From an uncultured bacterium (GTDB lineage: Bacteria > Pseudomonadota > Alphaproteobacteria > Sphingomonadales > Sphingomonadaceae), in the NCBI GenBank assembly GCA_903884945.1, contig CAISGR010000294.1:1-34147 (forward strand): a stretch of 34,147 bases of DNA. Reading direction: 5' to 3'. Positions 7,355-15,881 of this stretch are shown here, in pieces (position 1 is the stretch's first letter; the number at the start of each line of letters is the position of its first letter). The notes beneath the pieces were generated by a model that searched no databases, was not told where the DNA came from, and saw nothing but the letters and a program-made list of their open reading frames with translations. The position numbers and the translations under genes were made by a program.

Positions 7355-9103
7355 ATGCCTCGCTTGTACCGTGCCGTCGCCACCGGGATGGCCGTCATGC
7401 TCGTCGTGTCCTGCACCCGGTCCGGCGTCGACAAGACGCCCGCCTCGGCCTCGGACGCGTCCAGTCCCAAAGCCGCGGAGGATATCGTCGTGACCGGATC
7501 CAAGGTCGGCGCCCCGCCGGCACAGCGCAGGGTGGAGGGGTATGTCGCCGACGCCGCGCTCGCCCCGCCCCCGTCACCGGTGGCGGCGCCAATCGTCGTG
7601 ACATCCTCCCGCGTGAACGCGCTGGTCGCGGAGCGCTACGCGCCGCCGCTGCGCCCCTATCAGGAGACCGGGCGCGACCGCTTCACCGCCACGCAGGAGA
7701 ATGCGTTCAAGGTCGCCCGCGAGGAACCGGTGTCGACCTTCTCGATCGATGTCGACACCGCCTCCTACAGCTTCGTGCGCGCCTCGCTGAACCAGAATGT
7801 GCTGCCGCAGCCGGCGGCGGTGCGGACCGAGGAGATGGTCAACTACTTCCCCTATGACTATGCCGCGCCGCGCACGGCAGAGCAGCCGTTCAGCACGAGT
7901 GTCGCGGTGTTTCCCAGTCCCTGGACCAACGGGCGCAAGCTCGTCCGCATCGGCATCCGGGGCTATGCGATCCGGAAGGCGACGCGCCCGCACGCCAATC
8001 TCGTGTTCCTGATCGACACGTCGGGATCGATGTACGCACCCAACAAGCTGCCCCTGGTCAAGCAGTCGCTGGGCATGCTGCTCGACCAGCTCGACGGCGA
8101 CGACACTGTCGCGATCGTGACCTATGCGGGCACCGCCGGCACGGCGCTCGCACCGACCCCGGCCAGCCAGAAGGCGAAGATCCGCGCCGTGATCGACGGG
8201 CTCGGCGCGGGCGGCAGTACGGCGGGCGCGGAGGGCATCCGCCAGGCCTATGCGCTGGCCGAGCAGAATCTCGATCCGCACGGGGTCAACCGGGTGATCC
8301 TCGCCACCGACGGGGACTTCAATGTCGGCATCACCAACCAGGACGAGCTGAAGGGCTATGTCGAGCGCGAGCGCGGCAAGGGCGTGTTCCTGTCGGTGCT
8401 CGGCTTCGGCATGGGCAATTACAACGACGCGCTGATGCAGGCGCTGGCGCAGAACGGCAACGGCGCCGCCGCCTATATCGACACGGTCAGCGAGGCGCGG
8501 AAGACGCTGGTCGACGAGGCCACCTCGACGCTGTTCCCGATCGCCAAGGACGTGAAGATCCAGGTCGAGTTCAATCCGGCGACGGTCGCCGAGTACCGGC
8601 TGATCGGGTACGAGACCCGGATGCTCAACCGCGAGGATTTCGACAATGACAAGGTCGATGCGGGCGATGTCGGATCGGGGCAGACCGTGACCGCGCTCTA
8701 CGAGGTCGTGCCGGTCGGCGGGCCACGGGCCAATGGCGACCTGCGCTATGCCGCGCCGGCGGCGGAACCGCGCGTCGCGCACGGCACCGAACTCGGCTTC
8801 GTCAAGATCCGCTACAAGCTGCCCAAGTCCGATACCAGCCGGCTGATCTCCACCCCGATCGACCGGGCCGGCGAGGCCGCCCGCTTCGAGGACGCGCCGG
8901 AGGATGCACGGTTCGCCACGGGCGTCGCCGCCTTTGCCGAACTGCTCCGCGGCGGCCGCTACAGCGGATCGATGAGCTATGACGACGTGCTGAAGATCGC
9001 CAGCGCGGCACGCGGCGAGGACGCGTTCGGCTATCGGTCCGAATTCATCCAGCTGGTGCGCGCTGCGCGGAGCGCGGGGTCGCTCGCCCGGCTGGAGCGA
9101 TAG
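7355..9103 (+). CDS. Von Willebrand factor A-domain lipoprotein with DUF3520-like C-terminus (YfbK-like)
   Basis: The start is the ATG at 7355 with AGGGAG about seven bases upstream, giving 582 residues; the open frame before it overlaps the sigma gene and is not coding. A short signal peptide ends in a lipobox, VVSC, with Cys20 as the lipidation site. The low-complexity stretch after it holds IVVTGSK (44-50) and a second copy, IVVTSSR (80-86). A vWA-associated segment (about 125-200) precedes the vWA domain with an intact metal-dependent adhesion site: DTSGS at 221-225 and TD at 318-319. The C-terminal part matches the DUF3520 region of E. coli YfbK-like proteins. It probably acts as a metal-dependent binding protein on the outer or inner membrane. 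It lies 116 bases after the ECF gene. Confidence 0.9.
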   Translation: MPRLYRAVATGMAVMLVVSCTRSGVDKTPASASDASSPKAAEDIVVTGSKVGAPPAQRRVEGYVADAALAPPPSPVAAPIVVTSSRVNALVAERYAPPLRPYQETGRDRFTATQENAFKVAREEPVSTFSIDVDTASYSFVRASLNQNVLPQPAAVRTEEMVNYFPYDYAAPRTAEQPFSTSVAVFPSPWTNGRKLVRIGIRGYAIRKATRPHANLVFLIDTSGSMYAPNKLPLVKQSLGMLLDQLDGDDTVAIVTYAGTAGTALAPTPASQKAKIRAVIDGLGAGGSTAGAEGIRQAYALAEQNLDPHGVNRVILATDGDFNVGITNQDELKGYVERERGKGVFLSVLGFGMGNYNDALMQALAQNGNGAAAYIDTVSEARKTLVDEATSTLFPIAKDVKIQVEFNPATVAEYRLIGYETRMLNREDFDNDKVDAGDVGSGQTVTALYEVVPVGGPRANGDLRYAAPAAEPRVAHGTELGFVKIRYKLPKSDTSRLISTPIDRAGEAARFEDAPEDARFATGVAAFAELLRGGRYSGSMSYDDVLKIASAARGEDAFGYRSEFIQLVRAARSAGSLARLER

Positions 9104-9271
9104 GGCCGGCGGGGTCGCCTCGCCACGGGCGGTGGCGGCCCCGGCCGATCATGCCTTCGACCGGCGCGCAATTGCAGCTATAAGGCGGACCGATGTGTCT
9201 CCCCCCTCCCCTGTCGCGCCGGGCCATGGCCGCCCCGCCGGTGCCGCGCCGTGGGCGCCGGGGACTGCCGA

Positions 9272-10360
9272 ATGGGTGAGGACGACGACATTGCACGGTC
9301 GCTGCCCCAACCGCCGCCGCCGCGCCCCGATCGGCGCATGGCGGCGATCGACGCGGCGCTGCGACGCTTCGATGGGGCTGGTGACGCGCCGCGCGGCGCC
9401 GGCGCGGCGCGGCCTGCATCCCGCCCGACGCGCTGGTGGACGAGCATCAGCGGGCCCCAGCTCGGGGTGCTGGTTTCCGCCGCGCTCGTCCTGGCGATCG
9501 GTGTACCGGCCGCGCTGATCTCGGTCGGCGAGCGATCCGTTCCCCCCGTCCGACAGACACCCCAACCGGTTGCGGAGGCCCCGCACAAGCCCATAGCCGC
9601 GGCACCTGCGGCACTTGCGCCGGTCGCCCGGCCATCCGTCGCAGCCCCCGTGCCGCCGCCGGTGACGGCGCCTGCACCGGTCGCGGCACCGCAAGTCGCG
9701 CTGGCCGATAACGCCCCCCCGCCACCCGCCGCTGCACCACCGCCGCCGCCACCGCCCGCACCTCCAGCGGCGCCGGCGCCTGCGATGAAGGCAGAACCGG
9801 GCGCCGCTGTCCTCGCGGCGCGCGCGCCGGCCGCAGCGGCATCATCCGCCCCGATGCCCGCGCCGATCGTTGCGCGCCGCGTCGCCGACGAGAGCGATAT
9901 CGTGGTGACGGGATCCAAGATCATGCGGCCGGCCGGGCGCGGCGACTGGAATGCCTGCACGGTGAACGACCCGGCGCGCAGCCTGGCGCGCTGCAGGAAG
10001 CTGATCGATCCGGCCGCCACCGGCACTGCCGGGCTTGCCGCAGCGCATGTCGCCGACGGGCTGTCGCGCGCCTGGGAGGGCGACGCGGACGCGGCGATCG
10101 CCGCGTTCGACCAGGCCATCGCGATCCGTCCCAAGCTCGCCATCGCCTATCTCAATCGCGGCCTCGCCTATCAGCGCCAGGGCGACCTCGACCGCGCGAT
10201 CGACGATCTCGACCGGGCGGTGCGCTACGCGCCCGGCGCCGCGCGCGGCTATTATAATCGCAGCCTGGTCCTGCGTCAGCGCGGCGACCTGCGACGCGCC
10301 GATGCCGATGAGGCCCGCGCCCTCGACCTGGATCCGCGCTATCAGGCGGTCCTGGAATAG
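9272..10360 (+). CDS. Single-pass membrane protein with proline/alanine-rich linker and C-terminal TPR domain
   Basis: I start at ATG 9272, giving 362 residues; an in-frame GTG at 9251 is possible. Residues 1-60 are cytosolic and rich in Pro and Arg. One membrane helix follows (about 66-88, PQLGVLVSAALVLAIGVPAAL). Next comes a long Pro/Ala linker (about 95-190) and an IVVTGSK motif at 210-216, the same signature as in the upstream vWA lipoprotein. The last 100 residues hold about three tetratricopeptide repeats (DADAAIAAFDQAIAIRPKLA, then two more), a protein-binding scaffold likely in the periplasm. The gap from the upstream gene is 168 bases. It may present the TPR scaffold to the vWA lipoprotein; that pairing is inference. 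Confidence 0.82.
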   Translation: MGEDDDIARSLPQPPPPRPDRRMAAIDAALRRFDGAGDAPRGAGAARPASRPTRWWTSISGPQLGVLVSAALVLAIGVPAALISVGERSVPPVRQTPQPVAEAPHKPIAAAPAALAPVARPSVAAPVPPPVTAPAPVAAPQVALADNAPPPPAAAPPPPPPPAPPAAPAPAMKAEPGAAVLAARAPAAAASSAPMPAPIVARRVADESDIVVTGSKIMRPAGRGDWNACTVNDPARSLARCRKLIDPAATGTAGLAAAHVADGLSRAWEGDADAAIAAFDQAIAIRPKLAIAYLNRGLAYQRQGDLDRAIDDLDRAVRYAPGAARGYYNRSLVLRQRGDLRRADADEARALDLDPRYQAVLE

Positions 10361-10669
10361 GCCTGAAAGCGGCGTCCGGCCTTCGAAGGCAGCCACGACC
10401 TTTCGCGACGCGGCACAAATCACCCGCCCCAATATCCCACCGGTTTTGGCTGTATATATCGCACGCTCAAAACAATCACGCGTCGGTCGCTTTTTCGTCT
10501 CCGGTCATTTTCCTAATCGCGAACCCCGGCGTAGAAAAGTCTACGGCGAAGAACTGGAGCGACTGCGGATCGCCTTGTTCACAATTCAAATCATTGCCCA
10601 ACTAAATTGGTCGTACGCTGAATATAACTTCTCCGATCCAACCCTTATATTATCAAGGAAGACTATATC
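10361..10669. other. AT-rich intergenic leader of the 10670 gene
   Basis: These 309 bases begin GC-rich and turn markedly AT-rich from about 10430, unlike the surrounding genes. A perfect 12-base palindrome, GCCTTCGAAGGC, lies at 10379-10390 just after the TPR gene and could fold as a 4-bp stem. Near the next gene there are several A+T tracts (AATATAAC, TTATATTATC) but no clear -35/-10 pair. No coding potential was seen. Confidence 0.5.
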
Positions 10670-11308
10670 ATGGTTCACAGCCTCGCACTCGCAGTACAAA
10701 GCATCAAATCGATCGACGACAGCACCGAAGTCGGATCGGACGAGCCCTATGTCCTCGTCACGGCGGCGGACCTCAAGGCGCTCGTGCCGCAGGTCGAAGT
10801 CACGCTTTATGGGCCATGGAGCGATGTCGACAAGGGGGAGACGCACGGCACGGTGGTCATTCCGCCGAACCTGCCGGCGCCGGTCGCGGCGGCGTTCGAG
10901 GCGCTTGGCGTGACGCGCAAGCCCTTCTGGGCGCTCGACAATGCCACGCCCGCCCCGATCGCCAGCCCGAACGACGTGGTGTTCATCGTCTCGGTGATGG
11001 AGAATGACGACGGCAAGCCCGGCACGCTGCGCACGCTCGTCAAGCTCGCCGCGGTCGGCAGCCTTGCCGCTTCGGCCGGCATGCCGCGCGCGACGCGGGT
11101 GAAGAAGCTGATCGCCGATATCGGCGGCGCGCTGGGCACGCCGACCGGCGCGCCCAATTTCGACGACGTGGTCGGCACGCACGAGCTCATCCTGACCGCG
11201 GACGATCTCGTCCCGCCGGCATCGAAGAAGCGCGTGAAGACCGTCGACTTCAATGGCGGCAACGAAGGCACGTTCCGGGTCGCCGTGGAAATGGCGTTCC
11301 TGAACTGA
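10670..11308 (+). CDS. Unrecognised 212-residue protein with GSDEPYVLV motif
   Basis: The ATG at 10670 has AGGAAG at 10656-10661. I do not recognise a family. There is no signal peptide or membrane helix. The pattern of alternating hydrophobic residues suggests mostly beta structure: VEVTLYGPW, HGTVVIPP, NDVVFIVSVMENDDG, THELILTADDL, and a final FRVAVEMAF. The N-terminal STEVGSDEPYVLVTAADL resembles a beta-strand plus acidic loop that could bind calcium. A short alpha-helical insert (about 120-150) sits in the middle. It stands alone, with a hairpin terminator facing the opposite strand just downstream and the AT-rich leader upstream. Nearby lipoxygenase and secreted-protein genes run convergently. 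A small extracellular or cell-surface-active protein is possible but unproven. Confidence 0.75.
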   Translation: MVHSLALAVQSIKSIDDSTEVGSDEPYVLVTAADLKALVPQVEVTLYGPWSDVDKGETHGTVVIPPNLPAPVAAAFEALGVTRKPFWALDNATPAPIASPNDVVFIVSVMENDDGKPGTLRTLVKLAAVGSLAASAGMPRATRVKKLIADIGGALGTPTGAPNFDDVVGTHELILTADDLVPPASKKRVKTVDFNGGNEGTFRVAVEMAFLN

Positions 11309-11325
11309 TCCGGGACCAGGATCGG

Positions 11326-11357
11326 AAAAAAGGGGGCGGGCGCAGGCGGCCGCCCCC
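11326..11357 (-). terminator. Intrinsic terminator for the minus-strand lipoxygenase/DUF1444-like transcript
   Basis: On the minus strand an 8-bp G+C stem (11350-11357 pairing with 11332-11339, 10-nt loop) is followed directly by six T residues (A6 at 11326-11331 on the plus strand). It lies 80 bases past the stop of the 11438-12286 gene. No T tract follows on the plus strand, so it serves mainly the leftward genes. Confidence 0.68.
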
Positions 11358-11437
11358 GGCTTCCGCCGCGGCGCACGGCTCACGCGCCGCGGCAAAGCCA
11401 CGTTCGGGCACCGGGAATCCCCGACTGACCCGGCCCG

Positions 11438-12286
11438 CTACTTCGCCACCTCCCAGCCCGTCGGCGACCAGCGATATATATGCGGCGAGATCCCGCGCCC
11501 CGCCGCGGCATAGCTTTGCGCGACCAGCTTCTCCAGCGCGCGCAGGTCGGGGCCGGATTCGACGGTGCCGATCAGCACGTCATTGTCGGACGGGACCGCG
11601 ACGAACAGGCGCCCGCCCGTCGCAAGCGCAAGGGGGCGCCATCGATCGGGCTGGAGCAGGATGCTGGCGCCGTAATCGAAGCCTGCCACGTTCCGAAGCT
11701 TGCCCTCCACCTCCTCCGCCGACGGAATCCGGGGCAGATCGGCCAGGACCTGCCGCGTCGCCAGCGCCAGCAGCGCGTCGCGATCGAGCCCCAGGTCCCT
11801 GACCGCCGACTGGCCGAGGATCTTGAGGGTATTGGGATAGTCCGCCGCCAGCATCAGCGTCAGGCCCTCGGCAAAGGGCATGGCAAGCGGCGGGTCCGCT
11901 ATCTCCTTGCCCGTGCCGATGCGTGCGACTTCCTGCGCATAATCGTCGCTGCGGATGACGATGCGTAGCTGCGACGCCACGATCTTCTCGTCCGGCTTCG
12001 TCGTCACCAGTTCGGCCACGCCGGCGATGAACCGTTCCCGTTCGGCAACGCAGTCCTCACCCGGACTGGCGGCGCAAAAGGCCTCGATCCGATCGAAATT
12101 GATCTGCAGGTCGCCGCCGCCGGGCGTCTTCACCTTGATGGTCAGCGGATCGACGACGGTCACGGTCGCGGTTGGCTGGGCCGCGGCGATCGCGGCGATG
12201 GTGTCGTCGCGCAGCGTCTGCGCCCCCGCGGGGGAAGCGGCGCCCAGCGTGATCCCGGCGAGGCACCACGCCCAGTTCAGCCGCAT
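11438..12286 (-). CDS. Exported DUF1444-like protein
   Basis: I start at ATG 12286 (MRLNWAWCLAG...), which gives a clear signal peptide ending near AGAQ and a 282-residue precursor; the longer frame upstream lacks a signal and overlaps the gap. The mature protein alternates acidic helices and strands. Its C-terminal half (RWRPLALATGGRLFVAVPSDNDVLIGT, then YRWSPTGWEV) resembles the DUF1444 family, whose function is unknown. Two cysteines near residues 76 and 84 (FCAASPGEDC) could form a disulphide in the periplasm. It lies 97 bases downstream of the lipoxygenase on the same strand and shares its terminator, so co-transcription is likely. The family call is tentative. Confidence 0.72.
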   Translation of the reverse strand: MRLNWAWCLAGITLGAASPAGAQTLRDDTIAAIAAAQPTATVTVVDPLTIKVKTPGGGDLQINFDRIEAFCAASPGEDCVAERERFIAGVAELVTTKPDEKIVASQLRIVIRSDDYAQEVARIGTGKEIADPPLAMPFAEGLTLMLAADYPNTLKILGQSAVRDLGLDRDALLALATRQVLADLPRIPSAEEVEGKLRNVAGFDYGASILLQPDRWRPLALATGGRLFVAVPSDNDVLIGTVESGPDLRALEKLVAQSYAAAGRGISPHIYRWSPTGWEVAK

Positions 12287-12383
12287 CGCATCCCCCTGCC
12301 CGTTCGCGCCCGGCCGCAGCATCGGCCAGAACCGGCGCCACGGCAATGCCGCCCGGGCCGGATCGCCGGCCCACAAAGCCCGC

Positions 12384-14390
12384 CTAGATATTGATGCTCG
12401 TCGGGATCAGGCTGGGCTGGAGGAAGCGGTAGGGCACGCGCCTCTCGGCGTTGCGCGCAACGATCCGTGCCTCCACGTTCTGCAGCGCCGCCTGGAAGCG
12501 CGGCAGCGCGCGATCTGGGCCGATCACCGCCGGATCGCGGAACCATTGGGGATAGGGGAAATCGTTGCTGAGATAGGTGCCGAGCGGACGATAATAGACC
12601 GATCCGAGCAGGTACAGCACGTCGAGCTGCTCGAGCGCGAGCGGCACCGGGGGCATGTAGCCGAGCCATTCCTGCCGGTTCTGCCCAGCCTGCACGGTCG
12701 GCGCGGGGGTCCAGCCGGCACCGGTGACGGCCGGGGCGAACGCCATGATCGGCTTTTGCGGGAAATTCACGGCCGCATGCTGCGCGCTGGCGGTGAACAT
12801 GATCATGGTGCAGACCTGCGCCAGCTGCTCGCGCGTGCTGATCGCCGTGAAGCCGGCGACCGCCCCCTCGCCGCAGAGCGACTCCGCCCAGGCGGCGAGT
12901 TCGGTGTCGCCGGTCACTGCGGCATCGTCGGCATAATAGATGTCGACATATTGCGTGGCCCAGCTGTGGATCGCCTGCCACACCAGCAGGGCATCGTCGC
13001 GATAGGGATAGTCGGGCAACTGGCTCGAATCCGCCACGCCGCGTGCCGCCAGGTCATTGGGCAGCATCTTGGCGTGGAAATCGAACGACAGCCGCGCGGC
13101 GGAGGCGGTCAGCTGGCTCGAGGTGATGGTGCCGCCGAAGATATGGTCGATCGGGCCATTGGCAGCGATCAGCGAGGTCGCCGCCTGTTCGTTGATGAAC
13201 AGCAGCCCCTCGAAATGCGGCACCAGCAGCGCCCAGAGCGGATGGACGGTGGCGAGATTGCGCCGCGTCGCGACCGCAAAGGCCTCGATCACGAGATGCG
13301 TGTGCGCCAGATGCGCCACGAGCTCGTGATAATTGCCGTCGGCGACCTGGACGACGAGCTTGGCCATTTCCCAGCCCCATTGCTCGGCTGCGATGACCGA
13401 GGGGGTGAAGATCGGGTTCGTCGCGCTGTCCTGCCCGCACTGGATCGCCACGGGGGTGAGCGCCGCGCCGCCCGGAGGGACGGCGAACAGCGCCATGGGC
13501 TGATAGACATATTTCTGCAGGCCATCCCACATGCCGGGGACCAGCGCCGACAGCTCGACATAGTCGCACAGATAGAGCCGCCCGCCGGCAAGCGCGGCAT
13601 CCAGCGTATCGCCGGCGACCACGGCAGCATATTGCGCGGCGGTAAGCGGGAAGTTTTCCGGCATGGCGTCGACGCGCTTGATCAGCACCGAGTTCGGCCC
13701 GGCGACGCGCAGCCGCGCGAAGACATCGTCCTCCTGGAAGCTGTAGGCGATGCCCGGCACGCGCAACGTGTCGAACAGCGCCGTATAGGCCTCAAGCGAG
13801 GGCGTGGCGGCCGGGCTGCCGATCAGTCCGTCCGCGTCGATCGACGCGATGAGGGAGCGCAACTCGCCGGCATAGCCCCGCAGCAGCGCACGATGCACCT
13901 CATGCTCGGCATGGTCGATCCCGGCCTCTATCCCTGCGCCGATCCGCCCCAGGATGCCACCGACGGGCTGCCCGGCATAATGGGCGCGGATTCCGGCCAC
14001 GGATACCGCGATCTCGTGACAGCGCAGCCGGGCGCCGACATGCGGCGGCGGCGCGGGCACTTCCTGGTGCAGATGGCCCGACAGGTCCCGTGGATCGGAC
14101 ACGTCCTGCGCAAGCTCGGTGCTGCCCAGGCCGGCGCCATTTCCCGCCAGGTCCAGGGCGAGACGGTTGAAGGCGATCTTCAGGCCAACCTCGATCAGCA
14201 GGAGGAACCAGGCGAGCGTCGGTTCGTCGTCGGGCGGCACGCTGCTGGCCAGCGGCACGCCCGGCAAGGTCGGGACGTCGGTGGTCCATTGATAGGTAAC
14301 CCGCGTGGCGGCGATCTGCGCGGCGCGCTTGGCCTGCTGGGCCGGCGTATCGTTCTGGGGAAGCGTGGGCTGGACGGCGGCGCGTGACAT
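12384..14390 (-). CDS. Bacterial lipoxygenase (fatty-acid dioxygenase), predicted S-type
   Basis: The 668-residue protein has the complete non-heme iron site of lipoxygenases. The ligands are His360 and His365 (HLAHTH), His538 and Asn542 (QHAAVNF), and the C-terminal Ile668 (TSINI end). The surrounding helix TRRNLATVHPLWALLVPH is typical. Aligned by eye with soybean LOX-1, the Coffa residue is Ala403, which in the family favours S-hydroperoxide products. As in other bacterial enzymes there is no N-terminal PLAT domain. There is also no signal peptide, unlike secreted Pseudomonas aeruginosa LoxA. The enzyme would insert O2 into polyunsaturated fatty acids, which most bacteria do not make, so host- or prey-derived lipids are the likely substrate. 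The ATG at 14390 has AGGAG (14397-14401). It is divergent from a diguanylate cyclase. Confidence 0.95.
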   Translation of the reverse strand: MSRAAVQPTLPQNDTPAQQAKRAAQIAATRVTYQWTTDVPTLPGVPLASSVPPDDEPTLAWFLLLIEVGLKIAFNRLALDLAGNGAGLGSTELAQDVSDPRDLSGHLHQEVPAPPPHVGARLRCHEIAVSVAGIRAHYAGQPVGGILGRIGAGIEAGIDHAEHEVHRALLRGYAGELRSLIASIDADGLIGSPAATPSLEAYTALFDTLRVPGIAYSFQEDDVFARLRVAGPNSVLIKRVDAMPENFPLTAAQYAAVVAGDTLDAALAGGRLYLCDYVELSALVPGMWDGLQKYVYQPMALFAVPPGGAALTPVAIQCGQDSATNPIFTPSVIAAEQWGWEMAKLVVQVADGNYHELVAHLAHTHLVIEAFAVATRRNLATVHPLWALLVPHFEGLLFINEQAATSLIAANGPIDHIFGGTITSSQLTASAARLSFDFHAKMLPNDLAARGVADSSQLPDYPYRDDALLVWQAIHSWATQYVDIYYADDAAVTGDTELAAWAESLCGEGAVAGFTAISTREQLAQVCTMIMFTASAQHAAVNFPQKPIMAFAPAVTGAGWTPAPTVQAGQNRQEWLGYMPPVPLALEQLDVLYLLGSVYYRPLGTYLSNDFPYPQWFRDPAVIGPDRALPRFQAALQNVEARIVARNAERRVPYRFLQPSLIPTSINI

Positions 14391-14561
14391 TCACTGCTCC
14401 TGCATGGCAGTTGGCGTGGTAACGGCGATATTAACTGCGGCGGTAAAGAAAGCCCTACATTCCAGCCATTTCGGTTCCATTCGGCCGCGCTCCGCCGATC
14501 CCCCGCGGTCCGGCATCTTGCTTAACCGCCGGGTAATTTTTGGCCGTTACGCAGCTGGAAC

Positions 14562-15722
14562 ATGAAAACCCTTCTCCAGACCCTCCGGCGGACGGTATTC
14601 CCGCCCGTTCCCGAAGCGATAGTAGGAGATTTCAAGCTGTTGCGGGCGGCGCGCCTGCAAAGCCAGATCCCGCTGCTGTACCTGACCCTGCTCCTGACGA
14701 TCCCGACCACCATCTATGGATCGAGCCAGGGCGCGCCGGCCTGGGTGCGGCTGGGCATTCCGGTGGTGATGGGAACGGCGTGCTTCGCCCGGTTCATTGC
14801 CTGGATGAGGAAGCGCAAGACGCAGCTCGACGTGGTGAGCGCCGGACGGATGATCACGGCGGCGACCTGGGTTTCGGGCACCCTCGGCGTAATCTGCAGC
14901 ACCTGGTGCGTGGCGAGCTGGCTCACGGCCCCGCCCGCCCTGCGAATCTATTATCCGATGATCATGGCGATGGGATCGCTCGCCACTGCCTATTGCCTCT
15001 CCACGATCCGCTGGGCGACGATCATCAACCTGCTGATCGGCCTGCTGCCGATCTCGCTGTTGCTGCTGTTCTCCGGCAACCGGATGGACCTGGCGGCCGG
15101 CACCAGCCTGGTCGTGGCCAGCGCCTTCCTGTTGCGCATGATCTTCCAGCAGCACGAGCAGCTGGTCGACCTGCTGCTGCTCCAGCGCCAGATGGGGGAG
15201 TTGGCCAATACCGATCCGCTGACCGGCCTGCCCAACCGGCGCGCGCTCGCCGAGCGGCTCGAACAGGAAATCGAGCGCGCCGGCCCGGCGGCGAGCTTCG
15301 CGCTCGCGCTGCTGGATCTCGACGGCTTCAAGCCGGTCAACGATCAATATGGCCATGCCTGTGGCGATCTGTTGCTCTGCGAGGTCGCCGATCGCCTGCG
15401 CAAGGCCTGTGGCGCGCACGCCCTGCCCGCACGCCTTGGCGGCGACGAGTTCGCGATCCTCGTGCCGGCGGGATCCGCGATCAGCCTCGCCGCCATCGCC
15501 GACCATATGCTCGCGGCGCTCGTGCCGCCCTACCAGATCGAGCGTCACGTCATCCGGGTGGGCGCCAGCATCGGCGTCGCCACCTGGCCCGGCGACGGGG
15601 CGACGGCGCGCGCCCTGTTCGAGACTGCCGATACGGCGCTCTATGCGGTCAAGGCGCAGCGGAACGACGGCAGCGCCGAACCCCGCAGGAAGCCGCGCAC
15701 CGGGCAGGCACGGGCGGCCTGA
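14562..15722 (+). CDS. Membrane-bound GGDEF diguanylate cyclase without I-site
   Basis: The 386-residue protein has an N-terminal membrane domain of about six helices (roughly residues 37-190) and a C-terminal GGDEF domain. The catalytic motif is intact, GGDEF at 293-297, and the domain opens with the usual DPLTGLPNRRAL. It should condense two GTP to cyclic-di-GMP. The RxxD inhibitory site expected just before the GGDEF loop is replaced by GAHA, so product feedback inhibition is probably absent. The membrane part is not a named sensor domain that I recognise. It is divergent from the lipoxygenase gene, with 171 bases between starts. A shared control region is possible; functional linkage is inference. 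Confidence 0.93.
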   Translation: MKTLLQTLRRTVFPPVPEAIVGDFKLLRAARLQSQIPLLYLTLLLTIPTTIYGSSQGAPAWVRLGIPVVMGTACFARFIAWMRKRKTQLDVVSAGRMITAATWVSGTLGVICSTWCVASWLTAPPALRIYYPMIMAMGSLATAYCLSTIRWATIINLLIGLLPISLLLLFSGNRMDLAAGTSLVVASAFLLRMIFQQHEQLVDLLLLQRQMGELANTDPLTGLPNRRALAERLEQEIERAGPAASFALALLDLDGFKPVNDQYGHACGDLLLCEVADRLRKACGAHALPARLGGDEFAILVPAGSAISLAAIADHMLAALVPPYQIERHVIRVGASIGVATWPGDGATARALFETADTALYAVKAQRNDGSAEPRRKPRTGQARAA

Positions 15723-15881
15723 GCCCCCCTTTGGAACGGCGCCGGTCGGCGCTTGCCGGGGCTGGCGGCCCGCAGGGGCAAACCTAGGTAGAGGGTGACC
15801 GGACGGTGCCCTCCGCCCATATCGACGGCGGGGGGATGCGCCGCGACGCGCCGCCGCCCAACCGGATTGAAGGAGCCCGTC

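Noticed and set aside
10670..11308. PLAT or C2 domain that would complete the lipoxygenase
   Set aside because: The beta-rich pattern is suggestive, but no PLAT motif was identifiable and the gene is on the opposite strand and separate from the lipoxygenase.
11955..14387. Long plus-strand open frame opposite the lipoxygenase
   Set aside because: It is antisense to a gene with all catalytic residues; its composition (Arg, Gly, His and Asp rich with no domain) is that of a high-GC shadow.
14545..14561. GGAAC-type general-stress promoter near the diguanylate cyclase start
   Set aside because: The GGAAC lies immediately before the start codon and has no CGTT partner at 16-17 bases.
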